Notes: generated by a model not told the origin, from the letters alone. DNA of 52,155 bases from Mycobacterium simulans (GCF_900232995.1 NZ_OCVX01000003.1:1163254-1215408), one strand, 5' to 3'; counted from the first letter of the stretch, positions 9,263 to 20,477 are shown. Translations and numbers: made by a program.

Positions 9263-10048
9263 ATGACTCCTGACCTCCCAATCCGTATCGGCGTTCAACT
9301 GCAGCCGCAACACGCCCCGCACTACGGCCAGATCCGGGATGCGGTTCGCCGTTGTGAAGACATCGGTGTGGACATCGCCTTCAACTGGGACCACTTCTTT
9401 CCCCTCTACGGCGATCCCGACGGTCCACATTTCGAATGCTGGACCATGCTCGGGGCGTGGGCCGAACAGACCTCGCGGATCCAGATCGGCGCCCTGGTGA
9501 GCTGCAACTCCTACCGCAATCCGGAGCTGCTGGCCGACATGGCCCGTACCGTCGACCACATTTCCGATGGCCGGCTGATCCTGGGCATCGGATCGGGCTG
9601 GAAAGACAAGGACTACTACGAGTACGGCTACGACTTCGGCACCGCAGGCAGCCGCCTCGACGACCTCGCGGCCGCACTTCCCCGCGTCAAGTCGCGACTG
9701 GCCAAACTGAACCCGCCGCCGACTCGGGACATCCCGGTGCTGATCGGCGGCGGTGGCGAACGCAAGACCTTGCGGCTGGTCGCCGAGCACGCCGACATGT
9801 GGCACAGCTTCACTTCGGCTGACGAGTTCCCGGCGAAATCCGCGGTGCTCGGCCGGCATTGCGAGGACGTCGGCCGGGACCCGGCCACCATCGAACGCTC
9901 GGCCGCAGTCCAGGGAGGCAGTGGCCTGATTGCTAGCGCTGAAGCCCTCACCGGCCTCGGCGTCACGGTACTGACCGTCGGCTGCGATGGCCCGGATTAC
10001 GACCTCAGCGCAGCCGCAGCGCTGTGCCGGTGGCGCGATCAACTTTGA
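9263..10048 (+). CDS. Luciferase-like (probably F420-dependent) oxidoreductase, Rv0044c equivalent
   Basis: A 261-residue TIM-barrel protein of the bacterial luciferase-like superfamily, many of whose mycobacterial members use coenzyme F420. Typical blocks are [12 protein letters not shown] near residue 35, [21 protein letters not shown] near 110, and [24 protein letters not shown] near 155. The C-terminal half has the usual TIGR-type cysteine-free layout. It follows the hydrolase by 15 bases. Substrate unknown; cofactor assignment is by family. Length close to the M. tuberculosis protein (264). Confidence 0.85.
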   Translation: MTPDLPIRIGVQLQPQHAPHYGQIRDAVRRCEDIGVDIAFNWDHFFPLYGDPDGPHFECWTMLGAWAEQTSRIQIGALVSCNSYRNPELLADMARTVDHISDGRLILGIGSGWKDKDYYEYGYDFGTAGSRLDDLAAALPRVKSRLAKLNPPPTRDIPVLIGGGGERKTLRLVAEHADMWHSFTSADEFPAKSAVLGRHCEDVGRDPATIERSAAVQGGSGLIASAEALTGLGVTVLTVGCDGPDYDLSAAAALCRWRDQL

Positions 10049-10178
10049 GTGCAGTTTCGCCCAAAGGGGAGTTTGTCTGCGCTTCATCTGCGAAACATCG
10101 CAACGCAGGCCCCCAGTCATGAGAAACTTGCCAGCGCTGATGGCCTATCGGGGGCTGAAAAGAGACTCAAAAACATCG

Positions 10179-10931
10179 ATGCCGAAGAAATATGGGATCA
10201 AAGAAAAGGACCAGGTTGTTTCGCACATACTCAACCTGGTCCTGACTGGCAAATTGCGCAGCGGCGACCGTGTCGACCGCAACGAAATCGCGCAGGGACT
10301 GGGTGTTAGCCGTGTCCCTATACAAGAAGCGCTTGTTCAACTCGAACACGACGGCATCGTTTCGACTCGCTATCACCGGGGAGCGTTCGTCGAGCGTTTC
10401 GACGAAGCCACCGTCCTCGAGCACCACGAACTCGACGGCCTGCTCAACGGCATCGCCTCCGCGCGCGCGGCGGCCAATCCCACGCCGCGGATCCTGGGGG
10501 AGCTCGACGCCCTTATGCGATCGCTGCGCACTGCCAAGGAACCCCGGCATTTCTCCGAGATCGCGTGGGAATACCGACGCACGGTCAACGACGAGTACGC
10601 CGGACCGCGGCTGCATGCCACCATCCGCGCGTCGCAAAACCTAATCCCCCGCACGTTCTGGATGACTTACCAAAACAGCCGCGACGACATGCTGCCGTTC
10701 TACGAAGAGGAAAACTCCGCAATCCACCGGCGCGACCCCGACGCCGCGCGGGCCGCCTGTATTGGTCGCGCCAACCTGATGGCCCAGACCATGCTGACCG
10801 AATTGTTTCGGCGTCGAGTGTTCGCCCCAGCCGATGGCGCGTGTTCCGGCTCTCTTGAGGTACACACCTTGAGCACACAGATTCCGCATCCAGAGTCGGA
10901 AACTCGCGAACCGTCGGCGATCGTGTTCTGA
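10179..10931 (+). CDS. GntR-family transcriptional regulator, Rv0043c equivalent
   Basis: A 250-residue regulator. Residues about 5-75 form a GntR winged helix ([37 protein letters not shown]). The C-terminal 150 residues are an all-helical FCD-like effector and dimerisation domain. The ATG at 10179 matches the family start MPKKYG; the frame continues upstream to 9987, with an alternative ATG at 10120, but that region lacks conservation and overlaps the LLM gene. The effector is unknown. It is 130 bases after the LLM gene and may have its own promoter. Confidence 0.87.
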   Translation: MPKKYGIKEKDQVVSHILNLVLTGKLRSGDRVDRNEIAQGLGVSRVPIQEALVQLEHDGIVSTRYHRGAFVERFDEATVLEHHELDGLLNGIASARAAANPTPRILGELDALMRSLRTAKEPRHFSEIAWEYRRTVNDEYAGPRLHATIRASQNLIPRTFWMTYQNSRDDMLPFYEEENSAIHRRDPDAARAACIGRANLMAQTMLTELFRRRVFAPADGACSGSLEVHTLSTQIPHPESETREPSAIVF

Positions 10932-11055
10932 ACAGGTCCACAAGATTTATTGGCGGCCAAACACATTCACCAGTCGTCACCCACGTACTAGGCTTTGCCG
11001 GTTCGACATCGAACGTTGTCTTCGGGCAAAGTCTTCCGCTACCCGTCCGTCGGGT

Positions 11056-11061
11056 TAGACT
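11056..11061 (+). promoter_or_regulatory. TAGACT -10 box for a probable leaderless marR transcript
   Basis: TAGACT fits the mycobacterial -10 pattern TAnnnT and ends eight bases before the ATG at 11070, with no Shine-Dalgarno in between. That spacing would put the transcript start at or within two bases of the start codon. Inferred from sequence only. Confidence 0.4.
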
Positions 11062-11069
11062 GCCGACTT

Positions 11070-11579
11070 ATGGCGGACAGCGAATCCATTGCGCCGGAGG
11101 TAACGGAGCTGGCGGAGGGGCTGCATCGTGCGCTGTCCAAGCTGTTCGCGATACTGCGACGTGGCGATCCGAATGGTGCGGTTGCCGGGGAATTGACGCT
11201 GGCGCAACTGTCGATTTTGGTCACCTTGCTCGATCGCGGTCCCATCCGGATGACGGACCTGGCGGCGCATGAACGCGTGCGGACCCCTACCACCACCGTG
11301 GCGATCCGCCGGCTGGAAAAAATCGGGCTGGTGAAACGCTCACGCGATCCATCCGATCTGCGGGCGGTGTTGGTGGACATCACGCCCCAAGGGCGGGCGG
11401 TTCATGCCGAATCGCTGGCCAACCGGCACGCCGCTCTGGCCGCGATGCTCAGCCAACTCCCCCAGTCCGATCTGGACACCCTGATGAAAGCGTTGGCGCC
11501 GCTGGACCGCCTCGCCCTCGGCGAACCGGCAAATAGCGGTGCGGGACCCCTGCACGCAGGCAAGCATGAAAGTGTTTGA
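11070..11579 (+). CDS. MarR-family transcriptional regulator, Rv0042c equivalent
   Basis: A 169-residue winged-helix regulator. The DNA-binding part reads LTLAQLSILVTLLDRGPIRM, TDLAAHERVRTPTTTVAIRRL and LVKRSRDPSDLRAVLVDITP, with the conserved wing Asp-x-Arg (DLRAV). Flanking helices form the dimer interface. I chose ATG at 11070 because a -10 hexamer sits just upstream; a TTG at 10995 would add 25 residues. It is followed 20 bases later by an SDR gene, which may be its target, as MarR proteins often control an adjacent enzyme or transporter. Ligand unknown. Confidence 0.88.
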   Translation: MADSESIAPEVTELAEGLHRALSKLFAILRRGDPNGAVAGELTLAQLSILVTLLDRGPIRMTDLAAHERVRTPTTTVAIRRLEKIGLVKRSRDPSDLRAVLVDITPQGRAVHAESLANRHAALAAMLSQLPQSDLDTLMKALAPLDRLALGEPANSGAGPLHAGKHESV

Positions 11580-11599
11580 CCCCCAACTGATCTGACGTT

Positions 11600-12280
11600 A
11601 TGCCAACCGCACTTATCACCGGCGCCAGCGGCGGCATCGGCTCTGCTATCGCCACCGCCCTGGCGCCGACGCATACCCTGCTATTGGCCGGACGCCCCTC
11701 CGCCCGGCTGGACGCCGTCGCAGACCGGCTGGGCTCCACAACGTTTCCGCTGGACCTGACCGACACCGACTCGATCGCAGCCGCCTGCGAAGTCGTCGAC
11801 GAACTCGACGTGCTGGTACACAACGCCGGGGTGTCCATCCCCGGCCGCTTCGCCGACTCACACGTCGACGAATGGCGGGCTACGTTCGACGTCAATGTCT
11901 TTGGCGCGGTGGCTCTTACGTTGGCGCTGTTGCCAGCGCTGCGGCGGGCTCGCGGTCAGGTCGTGCTCATCAACTCCGGGTCGGGCCACAATGTTTCGCC
12001 GGGCATGGCGTCCTATTCAGCCAGCAAGTTCGCACTGCGCGCGATCGCCGATACGCTGCGCCAGGACGAGCCGGCGCTGCGAGTGACATCGATCCATCCG
12101 GGGCGTGTCGATACCGACATGCAGCGTGAACTCGTGGCTTTCGAGGGTGGCGACTACGACCCCGCCAAGTTCCTGCGGCCCGAAACCGTCGCCGAGGTCG
12201 TCGCCAACGTGGTAGCCACCCCTCCCGACGGCCAGGTGCATGAGGTGGTCATCAGGCCTAAACCGCCTCTAAACAACTAG
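11600..12280 (+). CDS. Short-chain dehydrogenase/reductase
   Basis: A 226-residue classical SDR. The nucleotide-binding motif TGASGGIG starts at residue 7, HNAG is at about residue 74, the catalytic Ser is in INSGSG, and YSASK provides the Tyr-Lys pair; IHPGRVDT follows as usual. The basic residue in [11 protein letters not shown] suggests NADP preference. I do not recall an SDR at this position in H37Rv, where leuS and the MarR gene are neighbours, so this may be a gene gained here or lost there. Its 3' end overlaps the convergent leuS stop by 12 bases. Probably cotranscribed with the MarR gene. Substrate unknown. Confidence 0.88.
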   Translation: MPTALITGASGGIGSAIATALAPTHTLLLAGRPSARLDAVADRLGSTTFPLDLTDTDSIAAACEVVDELDVLVHNAGVSIPGRFADSHVDEWRATFDVNVFGAVALTLALLPALRRARGQVVLINSGSGHNVSPGMASYSASKFALRAIADTLRQDEPALRVTSIHPGRVDTDMQRELVAFEGGDYDPAKFLRPETVAEVVANVVATPPDGQVHEVVIRPKPPLNN

Positions 12281-15181
12281 GTTAACCAGCCGGCCGGCGA
12301 CGACAATCACCTTGCGCGGGGTGGCACCGGACAAGAACGCCTGCACCTTTTCGTCTTCCAGGGCAGCAGCTTTCACTACCTCATCGTCCGCGTCGGCGGC
12401 AACCACCACCCGGCCACGCACCTTACCGTTCACCTGAACTGGGTATTCAACCGTGGCGTCAACGAGGTACCTGGGATCGCCCTGTGGGAAGGGACCATGC
12501 GCCAACGAGGTGGTGTTGCCCAGCCGCAGCCACAACTCCTCGGCTAGGTGCGGGGCTAACGGTGCCAACATCAACACAAGCGGCTCAACCGCGGCCCGGG
12601 GCACCGAGCCGCGATGCTGCTTGGTGAGATGGTTGGTGTACTCGATGAGCTTGGCAGTCGCGGTGTTATTGCGTAGTGCCGCATAGTCTTCGGTTACTCC
12701 AGCGATGGTGCGGTGCAATGCGCGCAGCGTATCCGTATCCAGTTGTTCGTCGCTCACCCGCGTTTCGCCGGTGGCCTCGTCGACCACCAGTCGCCACACC
12801 CGTTGCAGGAAGCGATGCGCGCCCACGACATCTTTTGTTGCCCAGGGACGTGAGGCCTCCAACGGTCCCATCGACATCTCGTACACCCGGAGCGTGTCTG
12901 CTCCGTATTTGTCGCAGATCTCGTCGGGCGACACCGAATTCTTCAAGCTCTTACCGATTTTGCCGAATTCCTGAAATACCTCGATCTCGCCGTCAGGTCC
13001 CGGATAGACAAACCCGCCGTCGCGCTCGATCACTTTCTCGGCCGGCACATAGGAACCGCGGGAGTCGGTGTAGGCGAACGCCTGAATATAGCCTTGGTTA
13101 ACCAGCCGGCGGTAAGGCTCACGTGAGCTGACGTGACCGAGGTCGTACAAGACCTTGTGCCAAAACCGGCAATACAGCAGATGCAGCACCGCATGTTCGG
13201 CGCCGCCGACGTAGAGGTCGACGCCGCCCGGGTCATCGGGGCCGTGTTCGGCGGGCCGCGGACCCATCCAGTAGGCCTCGTTTTCCTTGGCGCAGAACCG
13301 CTCTGAGTTGTCCGGGTCGGTGTAGCGCAGTTCGTACCAAGAGCTGGCGGCCCATTGCGGCATCACGTTGGTGTCACGGCTGTAAGGTTTTAGGCCGTCG
13401 CCGAGATCCAACTCGACATGCACCCAGTCAGTCGCCTTGGCCAACGGCGGTGACGGCTCGCTATCGGCGTCGTCGGGGTCGAACAACACTGGCGAATAGT
13501 CACGCACATCGGGCAGCTCGACTGGTAACGCGGCCTCGTCGAGTGCATGCGCGCGTCCGTCGCTGTCGTAGACGATCGGGAACGGTTCACCCCAATACCG
13601 CTGCCGCGCGAAAAGCCAGTCACGCAACTTGTATTCGATCCGAGCCCGCCCCCGGCCCTCGGATTCCAATCGAGCGGTGATGGCTTCCTTGGCCGCACCG
13701 ACGTCCATGCCATCGAGGTAACCGGAGTTCACCAGGATGCCGTCGCCCACGTATGCCGCCTCCGAAATGTCACCGCCGGCAATGACTTCGACGATCGGCA
13801 GACCCAACGCCCGGGCGAAGTCCCAGTCCCGTTGGTCATGTCCCGGGACAGCCATGATCGCCCCGGTGCCGTAGCCGGCCAGCACGTAGTCGGCGATGAA
13901 GATCGGAACCGGTTCGCCGTTGGCCGGATTGGTGGCGTAGTTGCCCAGAAAAACGCCGGTCTTCTCCCTGCTCTCCTGGCGCTCCAGGTCCGATTTGGCC
14001 GAGATTGCACGGCGGTACGCGCCGACGGCCTCGGCGGGGTTGGCGCCGCCGTACGTCCATGAGGGGTTGACGCCGTCCGGCCAAGTCGCGGCGACCAGGT
14101 CGTCAACCATGTCGTGCTCGGGGGCCAGCACCAGATACGTGGCGCCAAATAAGGTGTCGGGCCGGGTGGTGAACACTTCGAGGTCGACCGTGCAACCCTT
14201 GACAGTGGTCGCCGAAAATAACGCCGATGCCCCGGTCGAGCGACCGATCCAGTTGCGCTGCATGGTCTTGACCTGATCGGGCCAGTCCAGCACATCGAGG
14301 TCGTCGAGCAGCCGGTCGGCGTAGGCGGTGATCCGCATCATCCACTGCCGCAACCGCTTTCGGAATACCGGAAAGTTGCCTCGATCGCTGCGGCCGTCGG
14401 CGGTGACCTCTTCGTTTGCCAGCACAGTGCCCAACCCCGGACACCAATTCACCATCGAGTCCGCGCGGTAGACCAGCCGGAACCGGTCGATCACGTCGGC
14501 CCGCTCCCCCGCCGACAGCTGGACCCATTCCCGTCCATCTTCAAGACGCCTTGTGCCGGATTCGAATTCGGCGATCAACTCGGAGATCGGGCGGGCTTTG
14601 TTGGCCGTGGTGTCGAACCAGCCGTTGTAGATCTGCAGAAAGATCCACTGCGTCCACTTGTAAAACTCGACATCGGTAGTCGAGAAGCTCCGCCTGCTGT
14701 CGTGGCCGAAGCCCAGCCGGCCCAGCTGGCGGCGAAAGTTCACGATATTTGCCTCGGTCCTGGTACGCGGGTGCGTGCCGGTCTGCACCGCATATTGCTC
14801 AGCCGGGAGCCCGAAGGCGTCGAACCCCAGTGCGTGCAACACGTTCCGGCCGATCATCCGGTGGTACCGGGCGTAGACGTCGGTGGCGATGTAGCCCAGC
14901 GGATGGCCGACGTGCAGCCCCTCGCCGGAAGGATAGGGGAACATGTCCTGCACGAAGAGCTTGTCGTCGGGCACCGTGCGACCATCCGTCGGGGCCAGCG
15001 ATCCGACCGGGTTTGGCACGTTGAATGTTCCCGACCGGGCCCAATTGTCCTGCCAGGTGCGTTCCACCTTGGCCGCAAGCTCGGCGGTGTAGCGGTATCG
15101 CGGCGCGTCGGAGTCCGCGTCTTGAAGACCGGACATGACACCCGACGTGCCGTCAGGTGGTGCGGTCGGCGATTCGGTCAC
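12269..15181 (-). CDS. leuS: Leucyl-tRNA synthetase
   Basis: A class I aminoacyl-tRNA synthetase of 970 residues that charges tRNA-Leu. The HIGH-type signature is GLHVGH in [17 protein letters not shown], about residue 78. The large CP1 editing domain includes [20 protein letters not shown] and [19 protein letters not shown]. The KMSKS-type loop is [10 protein letters not shown], a recognised actinobacterial variant. The anticodon-binding and C-terminal domains are intact. GTG at 15179-15181 gives VTESP as in M. tuberculosis (969 residues); the frame stays open to 15262 but without family match. It is transcribed away from mtc28. Confidence 0.97.
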   Translation of the reverse strand: MTESPTAPPDGTSGVMSGLQDADSDAPRYRYTAELAAKVERTWQDNWARSGTFNVPNPVGSLAPTDGRTVPDDKLFVQDMFPYPSGEGLHVGHPLGYIATDVYARYHRMIGRNVLHALGFDAFGLPAEQYAVQTGTHPRTRTEANIVNFRRQLGRLGFGHDSRRSFSTTDVEFYKWTQWIFLQIYNGWFDTTANKARPISELIAEFESGTRRLEDGREWVQLSAGERADVIDRFRLVYRADSMVNWCPGLGTVLANEEVTADGRSDRGNFPVFRKRLRQWMMRITAYADRLLDDLDVLDWPDQVKTMQRNWIGRSTGASALFSATTVKGCTVDLEVFTTRPDTLFGATYLVLAPEHDMVDDLVAATWPDGVNPSWTYGGANPAEAVGAYRRAISAKSDLERQESREKTGVFLGNYATNPANGEPVPIFIADYVLAGYGTGAIMAVPGHDQRDWDFARALGLPIVEVIAGGDISEAAYVGDGILVNSGYLDGMDVGAAKEAITARLESEGRGRARIEYKLRDWLFARQRYWGEPFPIVYDSDGRAHALDEAALPVELPDVRDYSPVLFDPDDADSEPSPPLAKATDWVHVELDLGDGLKPYSRDTNVMPQWAASSWYELRYTDPDNSERFCAKENEAYWMGPRPAEHGPDDPGGVDLYVGGAEHAVLHLLYCRFWHKVLYDLGHVSSREPYRRLVNQGYIQAFAYTDSRGSYVPAEKVIERDGGFVYPGPDGEIEVFQEFGKIGKSLKNSVSPDEICDKYGADTLRVYEMSMGPLEASRPWATKDVVGAHRFLQRVWRLVVDEATGETRVSDEQLDTDTLRALHRTIAGVTEDYAALRNNTATAKLIEYTNHLTKQHRGSVPRAAVEPLVLMLAPLAPHLAEELWLRLGNTTSLAHGPFPQGDPRYLVDATVEYPVQVNGKVRGRVVVAADADDEVVKAAALEDEKVQAFLSGATPRKVIVVAGRLVNLVV

Positions 15182-15378
15182 GCCCAACAGGGTATAAGGG
15201 CGGCCCTGCAACGGCCGGGGCCAATCCGCCGGCCACGGGTTGGTATCGGTTGGGTTGCGCACCGATCAGAGGTTCATCCCAGGTCTATTTCAAGCCTGTT
15301 CGGCGCCTTTGAGCACTAGTTACATTCACCCACTATGGCGGGCAGTGACGCCCGAGTTATGTGGAGGTACCGACGAAA
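15182..15378. promoter_or_regulatory. Divergent leuS / mtc28 control region
   Basis: A 197-base gap separates the divergent leuS and mtc28 genes and must hold both promoters. GTGGAGGT at 15361-15368 is a good Shine-Dalgarno for mtc28. I could not assign the promoters with confidence and saw no clear T-box leader for leuS. Confidence 0.45.
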
Positions 15379-16452
15379 ATGATTCACATCGCGCGTACCT
15401 GGCGGGTGTTCGCCGGGGGCATGGCCGCCGGTTTCGTCGGCGTCATGATCATTGCGGGCGGTAGAGCATCGGCAGATCCTGGGTTTCCATTGCCTCCATT
15501 GCCACCCGCCCCTACCCCAAGCGCGCAGATGGTGGCACCGCCGGTCCAGAACCTCACGGCGGTCCCCGGAGGCGTCAATACCAACAGGTTCGCCCCGGCA
15601 CCGGCGCAGGCACCGGCGCCCGCGCCGGCCGCGTCGCCGCTTGCACCCGCGGCCATCGGGACCGCGCCCGCGGCGGCGCCGATGCCACCCACGATGACAC
15701 CGGCCATCACCGGGACGCTGCGGGATTACCTCCACGCGAAAGGAGTCAAGCTCGAGGCCCAGCGGCCCCAGGGATTCAAGGCGCTCGACATCACGTTGCC
15801 GATGCCCCCTCGCTGGACGCATGTGCCCGACCCCAACGTGCCCGACGCGTTCGCCGTGATCGCCGACAGGGTCGGCGGCACCAGCATCTACACATCGAAC
15901 GCGCAGGTGGTCGTGTACAAGCTGGTCGGTGACTTCGATCCCGCCGAGGCCATCACCCACGGCTACGTCGACAGCCAGCAACTGCTCGCCTGGCAGACGA
16001 CCAACGCTTCAATGGCCAACCTCGGCAGCTTCCCGTCGTCAGTCATCGAGGGCACTTACCGCGAAAACGACATGACACTCAACACTTCGCGGCGCCACGT
16101 CATCGCCAGCTCAGGACCCGACAAGTACCTGGTGTCGTTGTCGGTGACCACCGCTGCGTCCCAGGCGGTTGCCGATGCCCCGGCCACCGACGCCATCATC
16201 AATGGCTTCCGGGTGGCCGCACCGACAGCACCAACGGCGGCCGCCCAGGCGCCTGCGCGGATAGCGGTACCGACGGTGGCCGCCCAGGCGCCTGCCGCGC
16301 CGAGTCATCCGGCACCCCTTGCCGTCCCCGGACAGCAGCCGTCGACCAACCTCACTCCCGTGCCCAGCTTGGCCCCCGCACCGTCGCCGCAGACCATCCT
16401 GACGCCTAACCGTCCGCCACTGACCACCGTGACGCCCGTCCCGGGGCGCTAA
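15379..16452 (+). CDS. mtc28: Secreted proline-rich antigen Mtc28
   Basis: A 357-residue exported protein. The signal peptide ([19 protein letters not shown] and on) ends at ASADP, cleavage near residue 32. A Pro/Ala-rich linker (33-115) leads to a compact domain of about 170 residues ([19 protein letters not shown] to DAIINGFRV) of the LpqN/LpqT-type mycobacterial family, followed by another Ala/Pro-rich tail containing two copies of a PTxAAQAPA motif. The M. tuberculosis homologue (310 residues) is a secreted T-cell antigen of unknown biochemical role. Longer low-complexity ends account for the size difference. Start ATG at 15379 with GGAGGT upstream. Confidence 0.92.
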   Translation: MIHIARTWRVFAGGMAAGFVGVMIIAGGRASADPGFPLPPLPPAPTPSAQMVAPPVQNLTAVPGGVNTNRFAPAPAQAPAPAPAASPLAPAAIGTAPAAAPMPPTMTPAITGTLRDYLHAKGVKLEAQRPQGFKALDITLPMPPRWTHVPDPNVPDAFAVIADRVGGTSIYTSNAQVVVYKLVGDFDPAEAITHGYVDSQQLLAWQTTNASMANLGSFPSSVIEGTYRENDMTLNTSRRHVIASSGPDKYLVSLSVTTAASQAVADAPATDAIINGFRVAAPTAPTAAAQAPARIAVPTVAAQAPAAPSHPAPLAVPGQQPSTNLTPVPSLAPAPSPQTILTPNRPPLTTVTPVPGR

Positions 16453-16513
16453 CCCGCCACCCGCCTGTGGAGCCGAGCAAGCGAGGTCAGCGATGAGCTC
16501 GTATTGTGAGCGC

Positions 16514-16864
16514 ATGTTTATCGCGGGCGTGCTGTGCGTGTGCGCGGCTGTCGTCTCGGCGATGTTCGGCGTCTCGTCGCTAGCCCAGGAACCCACCCCG
16601 GACGCGACCCAGCTGGCGCTGCGCGCGATGGCGCCCACCCAGCTGGCCGCCGCGATAATGCTGGGCGCCGGGGGAGTGGTGGCTCTGGCCGCCTCCCCGC
16701 ACACTGCCTTGGTGGTGGTGATCGTCTGTGTTGCCGGTGCACTCGGCACACTCGCTACCGGCTCTTGGCAGAGCGCGCGATACGCGCTGCGCCGTGAGAC
16801 GGCAAGCACGAAGGCAGCCAGCTGCGACGGCGCCTGCGCGACCTGCAACCTGTCCTGCCACTGA
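16514..16864 (+). CDS. Small membrane protein with Cys-rich tail, Rv0039c equivalent
   Basis: A 116-residue protein with three predicted membrane helices (about residues 1-20, 37-60 and 62-80) and a short tail carrying four cysteines in CDGACATCNLSCH, a spacing suited to metal or disulfide chemistry. Identity with recalled Rv0039c is high in APTQLAAAIML and GSWQSARYALRR. Function unknown. The start region (16499-16529) has a near copy at 20478-20508 in front of the second transporter, evidence of duplication. The transporter gene begins 17 bases after this stop, so the two likely form one transcription unit. Confidence 0.8.
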   Translation: MFIAGVLCVCAAVVSAMFGVSSLAQEPTPDATQLALRAMAPTQLAAAIMLGAGGVVALAASPHTALVVVIVCVAGALGTLATGSWQSARYALRRETASTKAASCDGACATCNLSCH

Positions 16865-16880
16865 GAAACCGCGCTTCGTC

Positions 16881-17924
16881 GTGTTAACGCGGCTGAGAGC
16901 AATCCGGGTCGATTCGCTGCTGTTGGCGTTGGCCGCGGCGGTGGCCATCGCCGCCCTGCTGCCGGCTCGCGGTAGCGCCGCGGACGCGATGGCGGTCGCG
17001 GCCAGAGCGGCCATCGCGTTGCTCTTCTTCCTCTATGGCGTCCGGTTGTCGCCGCAGCAAGCCTGGCACGGTATGCGCCAGTGGCGCCTGCACCTGTTGG
17101 TGCTGGCCACCACCTTTGTGATTTTCCCGCTGCTTGGGTTGGCCACTCGGGTGCTCGTGCCGTCACTGCTCACCACCGACCTGTACAACGGGATGCTGTT
17201 CTTGTGTCTCGTCTCGTCGACGATGCAGACCTCTGTCGCATTTACGTCAATAGCGCGCGGCCACGTCTCGGCCGCGATGGTCAGCGCGTCGCTGTCCAGC
17301 CTCGTCGGTCTGTTTCTCACCCCACTTCTGGTGGTGCTGCTGATGAAGACCGGCGCCGGCTTCCGCGTCAGTAGCGACGCGATCATCGAACTGGTGCTGC
17401 AGTTGTTGCTGCCGTTCGGGCTGGGCCAGCTCGTCCGGCCATGGCTCGCGCCGGTCATCCTCAACCGTGCGACGCTGATCCAGGTAGCCGACCGCGTGGC
17501 CATCATGCTGGTGGTGTACACCGCGTTCTCGATGGGGGTGGTCGAAGGAATTTGGGTCAGCGTCGACCCGTGGCACCTGGTCTCAGTCGCGGTTCTCGCC
17601 CTCTTGTTGCTCGCGGTGGTGCTGACCTACACCACACTGGTCGGGCGGCTGGCTCGGCTCGACCGCGGCGATGCGATCGTGCTGCTGTTCTGCGGTTCGA
17701 AAAAGAGCCTGGCAGCGGGGCTTCCGATGGCGTGGGTGTTCTTCGACGCCGCCACGGTCGGGTTGATCATGTTGCCGCTGATGCTCTTTCACCAGATCCA
17801 ATTGGTCGTCTGCTCGATGATCGCCAGCAGGTTGGCCCGGGAGGCGGCCGACGAGCCCGGTGCGGCGAGGGCGGCCGCGATGCAGGAACCCGACGAACCA
17901 GGGGAGTGCGTCAATTCCGGCTGA
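16881..17924 (+). CDS. SBF-like transporter (bile acid:sodium symporter superfamily, YfeH type), copy 1
   Basis: A 347-residue protein with about ten membrane helices. LLFFLYGVRLSPQQAWHGM, AFTSIARGHVSAAMVSA and LLFCGSKKSLAAGLPMA are hallmarks of the SBF-like (YfeH/RCH1) branch of the bile acid:sodium symporter fold. Substrates of this branch are uncertain; relatives are proposed to move organic anions or affect cation homeostasis. The GTG at 16881 is supported by alignment with copy 2, which begins the same way (VLTRLxAIxxD). It follows the small Cys-tailed protein by 17 bases. The paralogue at 20534 differs throughout, so the duplication is not recent. Confidence 0.85.
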   Translation: MLTRLRAIRVDSLLLALAAAVAIAALLPARGSAADAMAVAARAAIALLFFLYGVRLSPQQAWHGMRQWRLHLLVLATTFVIFPLLGLATRVLVPSLLTTDLYNGMLFLCLVSSTMQTSVAFTSIARGHVSAAMVSASLSSLVGLFLTPLLVVLLMKTGAGFRVSSDAIIELVLQLLLPFGLGQLVRPWLAPVILNRATLIQVADRVAIMLVVYTAFSMGVVEGIWVSVDPWHLVSVAVLALLLLAVVLTYTTLVGRLARLDRGDAIVLLFCGSKKSLAAGLPMAWVFFDAATVGLIMLPLMLFHQIQLVVCSMIASRLAREAADEPGAARAAAMQEPDEPGECVNSG

Positions 17925-18642
17925 CGCCGATCCGCAAGTTGGTGCAGGCGCAACAGCCCTACGCAATCCCCGGCACGCCGGTGCGCCCTGGTCCGCCGAG
18001 AACCGTGGACGGTACGCCAGCTTTGCCTCCCACACACGATCGCTCATCGACAATCAGGACAATCAGTACGTCTATCGCGGCCGGAATTGGTCGGTTCTAT
18101 CAAATGCGTGGCAATTACCAATAGCCCGACCTTTCGGTTGGCACGATGTAAAGTATTTGTACAAAGCGCATCTTATGGCGGGCTAGGCTAGGGGGGGAAG
18201 TCGCAAGAAGGTCTTCCTTTCGGGGACCTCACCCGCAATTAGCGACCAGCGCCGCCTTAGCGGCGCGACACCAAACGCCCAGCGCCCCGATCCCAGTGCC
18301 ATCGACGTGCCGGCCGGATTCGACGGATCGAAAGAACTTCCGCTGCATGGGCCGCAATTATGCTGCGCCAGAAGCGATTCCCAGTCGCATTGCGACGCCA
18401 GCGGCGTGATGAGTGCGGCGGTGGACGCCGGAGCTCGTTCATGCCAGGTCGAGCGAACATCAGATAGGCGAAGAGGCAAGAGCTGCAAGTCGCTATGCCG
18501 GCCCAACCCAAAAATTTATAAGAATTCGCCAAATACCCGAGGCCCGGCCGAGCGATGGTTATAACGTCCAGATTGTTTCGGGCGGCACATCTCTCGCCCG
18601 CCCGGATACGCGCCATGCCAGGTATGCACAACGGAGGTGCTG
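17925..18642. other. 718-base non-coding region upstream of PE_PGRS
   Basis: No credible gene is seen; open frames are short, lack mycobacterial third-position GC bias, and match nothing I recognise. It holds a perfect 10-base palindrome TTTGTACAAA at 18156-18165 in a locally AT-rich patch, and a perfect hairpin GCGCCGC-CTTA-GCGGCGC at 18249-18266 without a following U-tract. The right end carries the PE_PGRS Shine-Dalgarno GGAGGT at 18633-18638. It may be the regulatory leader of the PE_PGRS gene, or the remains of a decayed gene. Confidence 0.4.
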
Positions 18643-20415
18643 ATGTCATCGTTCGTGATCGCCACGCCGGAAATACTCAGCGCTGCTGCAGCCGAGATAG
18701 CCGGTGTTGGGTCGGCAGTCAGCGCCGGCAACGCCGCCGCAGCCGGCGCCACGACCGCTCTGCTCGCCGCGGGTGCCGACGAGGTCTCAACGGCCATTGC
18801 GGCGCTATTTTCGGGTCACGCCCAGGAATACCAATCGATCAGCGCACAACTCGAGCAGTTTCACCAGCGGTTCGTCGCGGCGTTGGACCGCTCCTCCACC
18901 ATATACGCGGCCGCCGAGGCCGCCAATGCCTCGCCCTTGCAGACCCTCGAGCGAGAAGTGCTCGCGGTGATCAACGCACCCACCCAGGCACTGCTGGGTC
19001 GCCCGCTGTGGGGCAACGGCTCCAACGGTGCACCGGGGACCGGTCAAGCCGGTGGGGATGGCGGCTTGTTGTGGGGTAACGGAGGCAACGGCGGTTCGGG
19101 CGCAGTCGGCCAAAACGGCGGAGCCGGCGGGTCGGCTGGACTGTTCGGTCGCGGTGGCGACGGCGGAGCAGGTGGCGCGGGCGTAGCCGGCGGCAGTGGC
19201 GCGGCCGGCGGGACCGGCGGGACGGGAGGAGTGTTCTTCGGCACCGGCGGCAACGGCGGGGCCGGCGGTGTCGGCGGCACCGGCGGCGCCGGTCTCATTG
19301 GCGGGACTGGAGGAATCGGTGGAGCGGGCGGCACCGGCGGGCTGCTGTTCGGCCAGGGCGGAGCCGGCGGGGCCGGCGGCACCGGCGGCACCGCCCTGGC
19401 CGCTGTACACGAGACAGGCGCCGCGGGCGCGGGCGGCACAGCGGCCGCCGGCAGCATCACCGCCGCCGCCGGCATCGGCGGCAACGGCGGAACCGGCGGC
19501 AACGGCGGCTCCACCAGCGCCGCCGGCACCGCCGGCACTGGAGGCACCGGCGGCATCGGAGGCACCAGCACCGGCACCGGCGGGACCGGCGGCAACGGCG
19601 GCAACGGCGGCAACGCCGCGGGCGCCGCGGCCGGAAACGGAGGAACTGGAGGCGCCGGCGGCGTCAGCACCGGGAACAACGGCGTCGGCGGCACCGGCGG
19701 CCAGGGCGGCAATGGCGGCACTGGTCTCGGCAAGGGAGGCACCGGCGGGACCGGCGGTGCCGGCGGCATGGCCACCGGCGACTTCGGCACCGGCGGGACC
19801 GGCGGCCAGGGCGGCAGCGGAGGCATCGACACCGGCGACGGGGGCACCGGGGGCAACGGCGGCGCTGGCGGCAATGCCACCGGCAACGACGGCAACGGCG
19901 GCACCGGCGGCCAGGGCGGCAACGGCGGCGACGGCGTGTTCAACGCCGGCAAGGGAGGCAACGGAGGCGCCGGCGGGAACGCCGTCGGCGCCGACGGCAC
20001 AGGCGGCAACGGCGGCACCGGCGGCACCGGCGGCTTGGTCACCGGCAACAACGGCACTGCCGGCGGCAACGGCGGCAACGGCGGGGTCGGCGGCACCGGG
20101 ACGAGCGTCGGCGGCAACGGCGGCACCGGAGGCACCGGCGGCAACGGCGGCACTGGCACCACAGGCACCGGAGGCACCGGCGGCACCGGAGGCACAGGCG
20201 GTGCCGGAGGCAACGCCACTGGCCCCGGCGGCACCGGAGGCGACGGCGGCAACGGCGGCATCGGTGGCATCGGGGGCGCCGGCACCGGTGGGCCCGGCGG
20301 TCCCCCACCTAGCATTGGGGTAGCCGGCGGGCCAACCGAAGGCGATCCCAACTCTGGAGCCACGGGCGGCCAGGGCGGTACCGGAGGTGACGGCGGAACA
20401 GGCGGCCCGGCGTAA
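18643..20415 (+). CDS. PE_PGRS family protein
   Basis: A 590-residue protein. Residues 1-95 form the PE domain with Pro9-Glu10 in ATPEIL and a YxxxE secretion signal (Tyr88-Glu92, YAAAE). The linker has GRPLWGNG near residue 120, the PGRS anchoring-type motif. From about residue 125 it is Gly-Gly-X repeats, mostly GGTGG and GGNGG, encoded by a strongly repetitive DNA tract. PE_PGRS proteins are exported by ESX-5 to the mycobacterial surface. The ATG at 18643 has GGAGGT five bases upstream; a GTG at 18637 lies within that signal and is unlikely. It sits between two paralogous transporter genes, which it appears to have separated. The repeat number may be variable. Confidence 0.93.
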   Translation: MSSFVIATPEILSAAAAEIAGVGSAVSAGNAAAAGATTALLAAGADEVSTAIAALFSGHAQEYQSISAQLEQFHQRFVAALDRSSTIYAAAEAANASPLQTLEREVLAVINAPTQALLGRPLWGNGSNGAPGTGQAGGDGGLLWGNGGNGGSGAVGQNGGAGGSAGLFGRGGDGGAGGAGVAGGSGAAGGTGGTGGVFFGTGGNGGAGGVGGTGGAGLIGGTGGIGGAGGTGGLLFGQGGAGGAGGTGGTALAAVHETGAAGAGGTAAAGSITAAAGIGGNGGTGGNGGSTSAAGTAGTGGTGGIGGTSTGTGGTGGNGGNGGNAAGAAAGNGGTGGAGGVSTGNNGVGGTGGQGGNGGTGLGKGGTGGTGGAGGMATGDFGTGGTGGQGGSGGIDTGDGGTGGNGGAGGNATGNDGNGGTGGQGGNGGDGVFNAGKGGNGGAGGNAVGADGTGGNGGTGGTGGLVTGNNGTAGGNGGNGGVGGTGTSVGGNGGTGGTGGNGGTGTTGTGGTGGTGGTGGAGGNATGPGGTGGDGGNGGIGGIGGAGTGGPGGPPPSIGVAGGPTEGDPNSGATGGQGGTGGDGGTGGPA

Positions 20416-20477
20416 TAGCCTGTGACTACATCTAGGCGCCTCTAACCCGTCCATTTCGACCAGCAAAGCGGCTGAAG

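Noticed and set aside
15182..15378. T-box riboswitch in front of leuS
   Set aside because: No convincing specifier stem or T-box consensus could be identified in the short leader.
19020..20400. Satellite-type or CRISPR repeat in the GGC-rich tract
   Set aside because: It is the PGRS coding repeat, in frame behind a clear PE domain.
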